Assembly: GCA_949318235.1 (NCBI GenBank)
Contig: CASGGR010000020.1
Coordinates: 496,001 to 560,000 of the forward strand
Source: Ecdyonurus torrentis
Lineage: Eukaryota; Arthropoda; Insecta; Ephemeroptera; Heptageniidae
Direction: 5' to 3'
DNA: 64,000 bases
Below are positions 62,901 to 64,000 of this stretch, one piece after another. How positions within the stretch are numbered: the stretch's first letter is position 1; each line of letters begins with the position of its first letter. Under the pieces are notes generated by a model. It saw nothing but the letters and a program-made list of their open reading frames with translations. It was not told where the DNA came from and did no database searches. Made by a program: the position numbers and the translations under genes.

Positions 62901-64000
62901 GAGGTAAAACTTTTTAAATAGCACCATTGGTTTCGGCACATTTTTTTACATAAGAATCATTTCTTATTTACTTGATTACATGAACTTTTGTTTACAGATT
63001 AAAAACTCGATTATCTCAAAAACTATAAGAGTTAAAATTTTTTAAATAGCACCATTGGTTTCGGCACATTTTTTTACATAAGAATCACTCCTTATTTACT
63101 TGATTACATGAACTTTTGTTTACAGATTAAAAACTGGATTATCTCAAAAACTATAAGAGATAAAATTTTTTAAATAGCACCATTGGTTTCGGCACATTTT
63201 TTTACATAAGAATCACTCCTTATTTACTTGATTACATGAACTTTTGTTTGAAGGATTAAAACTCGTTTTTCTCAAAAACTATTAGAGTTAAAATTTTTTA
63301 ATTAGCACCATTGGATTTGGCGCATTTTTTCACATAAAAATCACTCCTTATTTACTTGATTACATGAACTTTTGTTTACAGATTAAAAACTCGATTATCT
63401 CAAAAACTATAATAGTTAAAATTTTTTAAATAGCACCATTGGTTTCGGCACATTTTTTTACATAAGAATCACTCCTTATTTACTTGATTACATGAACTTT
63501 TGTTTACAGATTAAAAACTCGATTATCTCAAAAACTATAAGAGTTAAAATTTTTTAAATAGCACCATTGGTTTCGGCACATTTTTTTACATAAGAATCAC
63601 TCCTTATTTACTTGATTACATGAACTTTTGTTTACAGATTAAAAACTGGATTATCTCAAAAACTATAAGAGATAAAATTTTTTAAATAGCACCATTGGTT
63701 TCGGCACATTTTTTCACATAAGAATCACTCCTTATTTTCTTGATTACATGAACTTTTGTTTGAAGGATAAAAACTCGTTTTTCTCAAAAACTATAAGAGT
63801 TAAAATTTTTTAATTAGCATCATTGGATTTTGCGCATTTTTTCACATAAGAATCGCTCCTTATTTTTTTGATTACATGAACTTTTGTTTGAAGGATAAAA
63901 ACTCGTTTTTCTCAAAAACTATAAGAGTTAAAATTTTTTATTTAGCACCATTGGATTCGGCGCATTTCTTCACATAAGAATCACTCCTTATATACTTGAT
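59121..64000 (+). repeat. 15-monomer (1,918 bp) and 10-monomer (1,279 bp) units at the right edge
   Basis: TCATTTCTTA occurs at 59,121, 61,039 and 62,957, exactly 1,918 bp apart. The rare AGCATCATTGG monomer occurs at 53,840, 60,619, 62,537 and 63,816 (the last three 1,918 and 1,279 bp apart), and TTTCTTCAC at 60,768, 62,686 and 63,965. The unusual CTCGATTA with TAATAG combination is shared by 60,213 and 63,410 (3,197 bp, the sum of the two periods). The window ends 57 bases into a TTTCTTCAC monomer begun at 63,944, so the array continues. Confidence 0.85.

Larger units (their letters stand above)
1..64000. repeat. 128-bp satellite DNA array, about 500 head-to-tail monomers
   Basis: The AGCACCATTGG word, or a one- or two-base variant of it, recurs at 1, 129, 257, 385, 512, 640, 768, 896, 1024 and so on to 63,944, nearly always 128 bp apart. 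Exceptions are 127, 129 or, once per large repeat, 130 bp. Numbering a monomer from that word, the recurring landmarks are CACATTTTTT near 18, AATCACTCCTTATTT at 36-50, TTGATTACATGAAC at 53-66, AAAACTC near 83-89, CTCAAAAACTATAAGAG at 96-112 and an AAAATTTTTT tract at 115-124. A typical copy (129-256) has 13 G, 20 C, 44 A and 51 T. Orientation never changes and nothing foreign is inserted. Variants differ from one another by roughly 10%. Stop codons are frequent in all frames and 128 is not a multiple of 3, so there is no coding constraint. This is a eukaryotic satellite; its chromosomal location is not shown. Confidence 0.98.
37990..64000 (+). repeat. Zone D: right-hand subfamily
   Basis: From about 38 kb the variant vocabulary changes. 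The ACCACC/GAGTCACTCC monomer disappears. New forms appear: CATGAAATTTTG (first near 38,310), GCATTTCTTCAC with CTTATATAC (38,781 and eight further copies to 63,965), ATTTTTTTGATTAC, GATAACATG with CTAAAAGAG, CTTAATTACTTG, and CATGGATTTTG. The CGGAAC monomer persists but starts AGCACC instead of AGAACC (40,038, 43,105, 51,028, 54,606, 55,886, 57,932). The zone is continuous satellite without genes. Confidence 0.88.

Noticed and set aside
1..64000. CRISPR array
   Set aside because: Repeats are contiguous 128-bp units with no unique spacers between short repeats, and no cas genes are present.
1..64000. CENP-B box in the monomer
   Set aside because: I looked for the core pattern TTCG, four bases, A, two bases, CGGG on both strands. 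The monomer has TTCGGCACA but no CGGG at the required distance, so the match is incomplete.
1..64000. Transposon, helitron or LTR element origin inside the window
   Set aside because: No terminal repeats, target-site duplications, coding remnants or breaks in the tandem phase were seen. The monomer may derive from a mobile element tail, but nothing here shows it.
1..64000. Bacterial or organellar replication origin or iteron cluster
   Set aside because: Iterons are short and few and sit beside a replication gene. Here hundreds of 128-bp units with nested higher-order structure and no gene fit a eukaryotic satellite.
1..64000. Phased A-tract curvature
   Set aside because: A/T runs are frequent, but centre-to-centre spacings in the reference monomer (about 43, 15, 17, 18 and 33 bp) are not consistent multiples of 10.5 bp. 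Curvature is possible but not supported as a designed feature.
1..64000. Promoters, terminators or tRNA/snRNA genes
   Set aside because: TATA-like and T-run words recur in every monomer simply from base composition. No paired box A/box B, cloverleaf or other RNA gene signature stands out.

Overview
The whole window is one uninterrupted, head-to-tail satellite DNA array. The basic unit is an AT-rich monomer of 128 bp (about 26% GC in a typical copy). Roughly 500 copies lie in the same orientation, and both window edges fall inside the array, so the real array is longer than 64 kb. I see no protein-coding gene, RNA gene, transposon, CRISPR array, unique spacer or inversion anywhere. An array of this size and organisation points to a eukaryotic nuclear genome (pericentromeric, centromeric or other heterochromatin). 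The species cannot be named from the sequence; an insect or another invertebrate with an AT-rich genome is only a guess.

Monomers fall into two broad lineages set by linked diagnostic sites: an ACAG class (T at position 28, A at 51, ACAGATT at 75-81) and a GAAGG class (C at 28, T at 51, GAAGGAT at 75-81). About twenty named variants can be built from these plus a few further sites. The variants are not random: they occur in fixed orders, forming higher-order repeats (HORs) that are themselves nested, truncated and duplicated.

Layout. Zone A (1-13,201) holds six copies of a conserved nine-monomer cassette (about 1,151 bp), joined by connectors of 4, 8 or 11 monomers; two stretches form 13-monomer HORs of 1,663 bp. 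Zone B (13,202-24,713) is a tandem duplication of 5,756 bp whose crossover scar maps to a 22-bp interval at 18,958-18,979; inside it are 18-monomer (2,301 bp) units. Zone C (24,714 to about 37,990) contains an 8-monomer tandem duplication (1,025 bp), an 18-monomer one (2,302 bp), and two 4,096-bp segments 8,188 bp apart. Zone D (about 37,990-64,000) loses several zone A-C variants, gains new ones, and contains HORs of 24 monomers (3,067 bp, tandem pair), 13 (1,661 bp), 34 (4,344 bp shift), 10 (1,280 bp), 16 (2,046 bp), 15 (1,918 bp) and 10 (1,279 bp).

The pattern is what repeated unequal crossing-over and gene conversion among sister arrays would leave. Several crossover scars are visible as chimeric monomers whose front matches one variant and whose back matches another. 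The most notable sequence feature of the monomer itself is a dyad-symmetric element near positions 85-116 that exists in two alternative forms. I found no evidence for an encoded biological system; any function would be structural (chromatin, centromere, or transcripts of the repeat), which the sequence alone cannot show.
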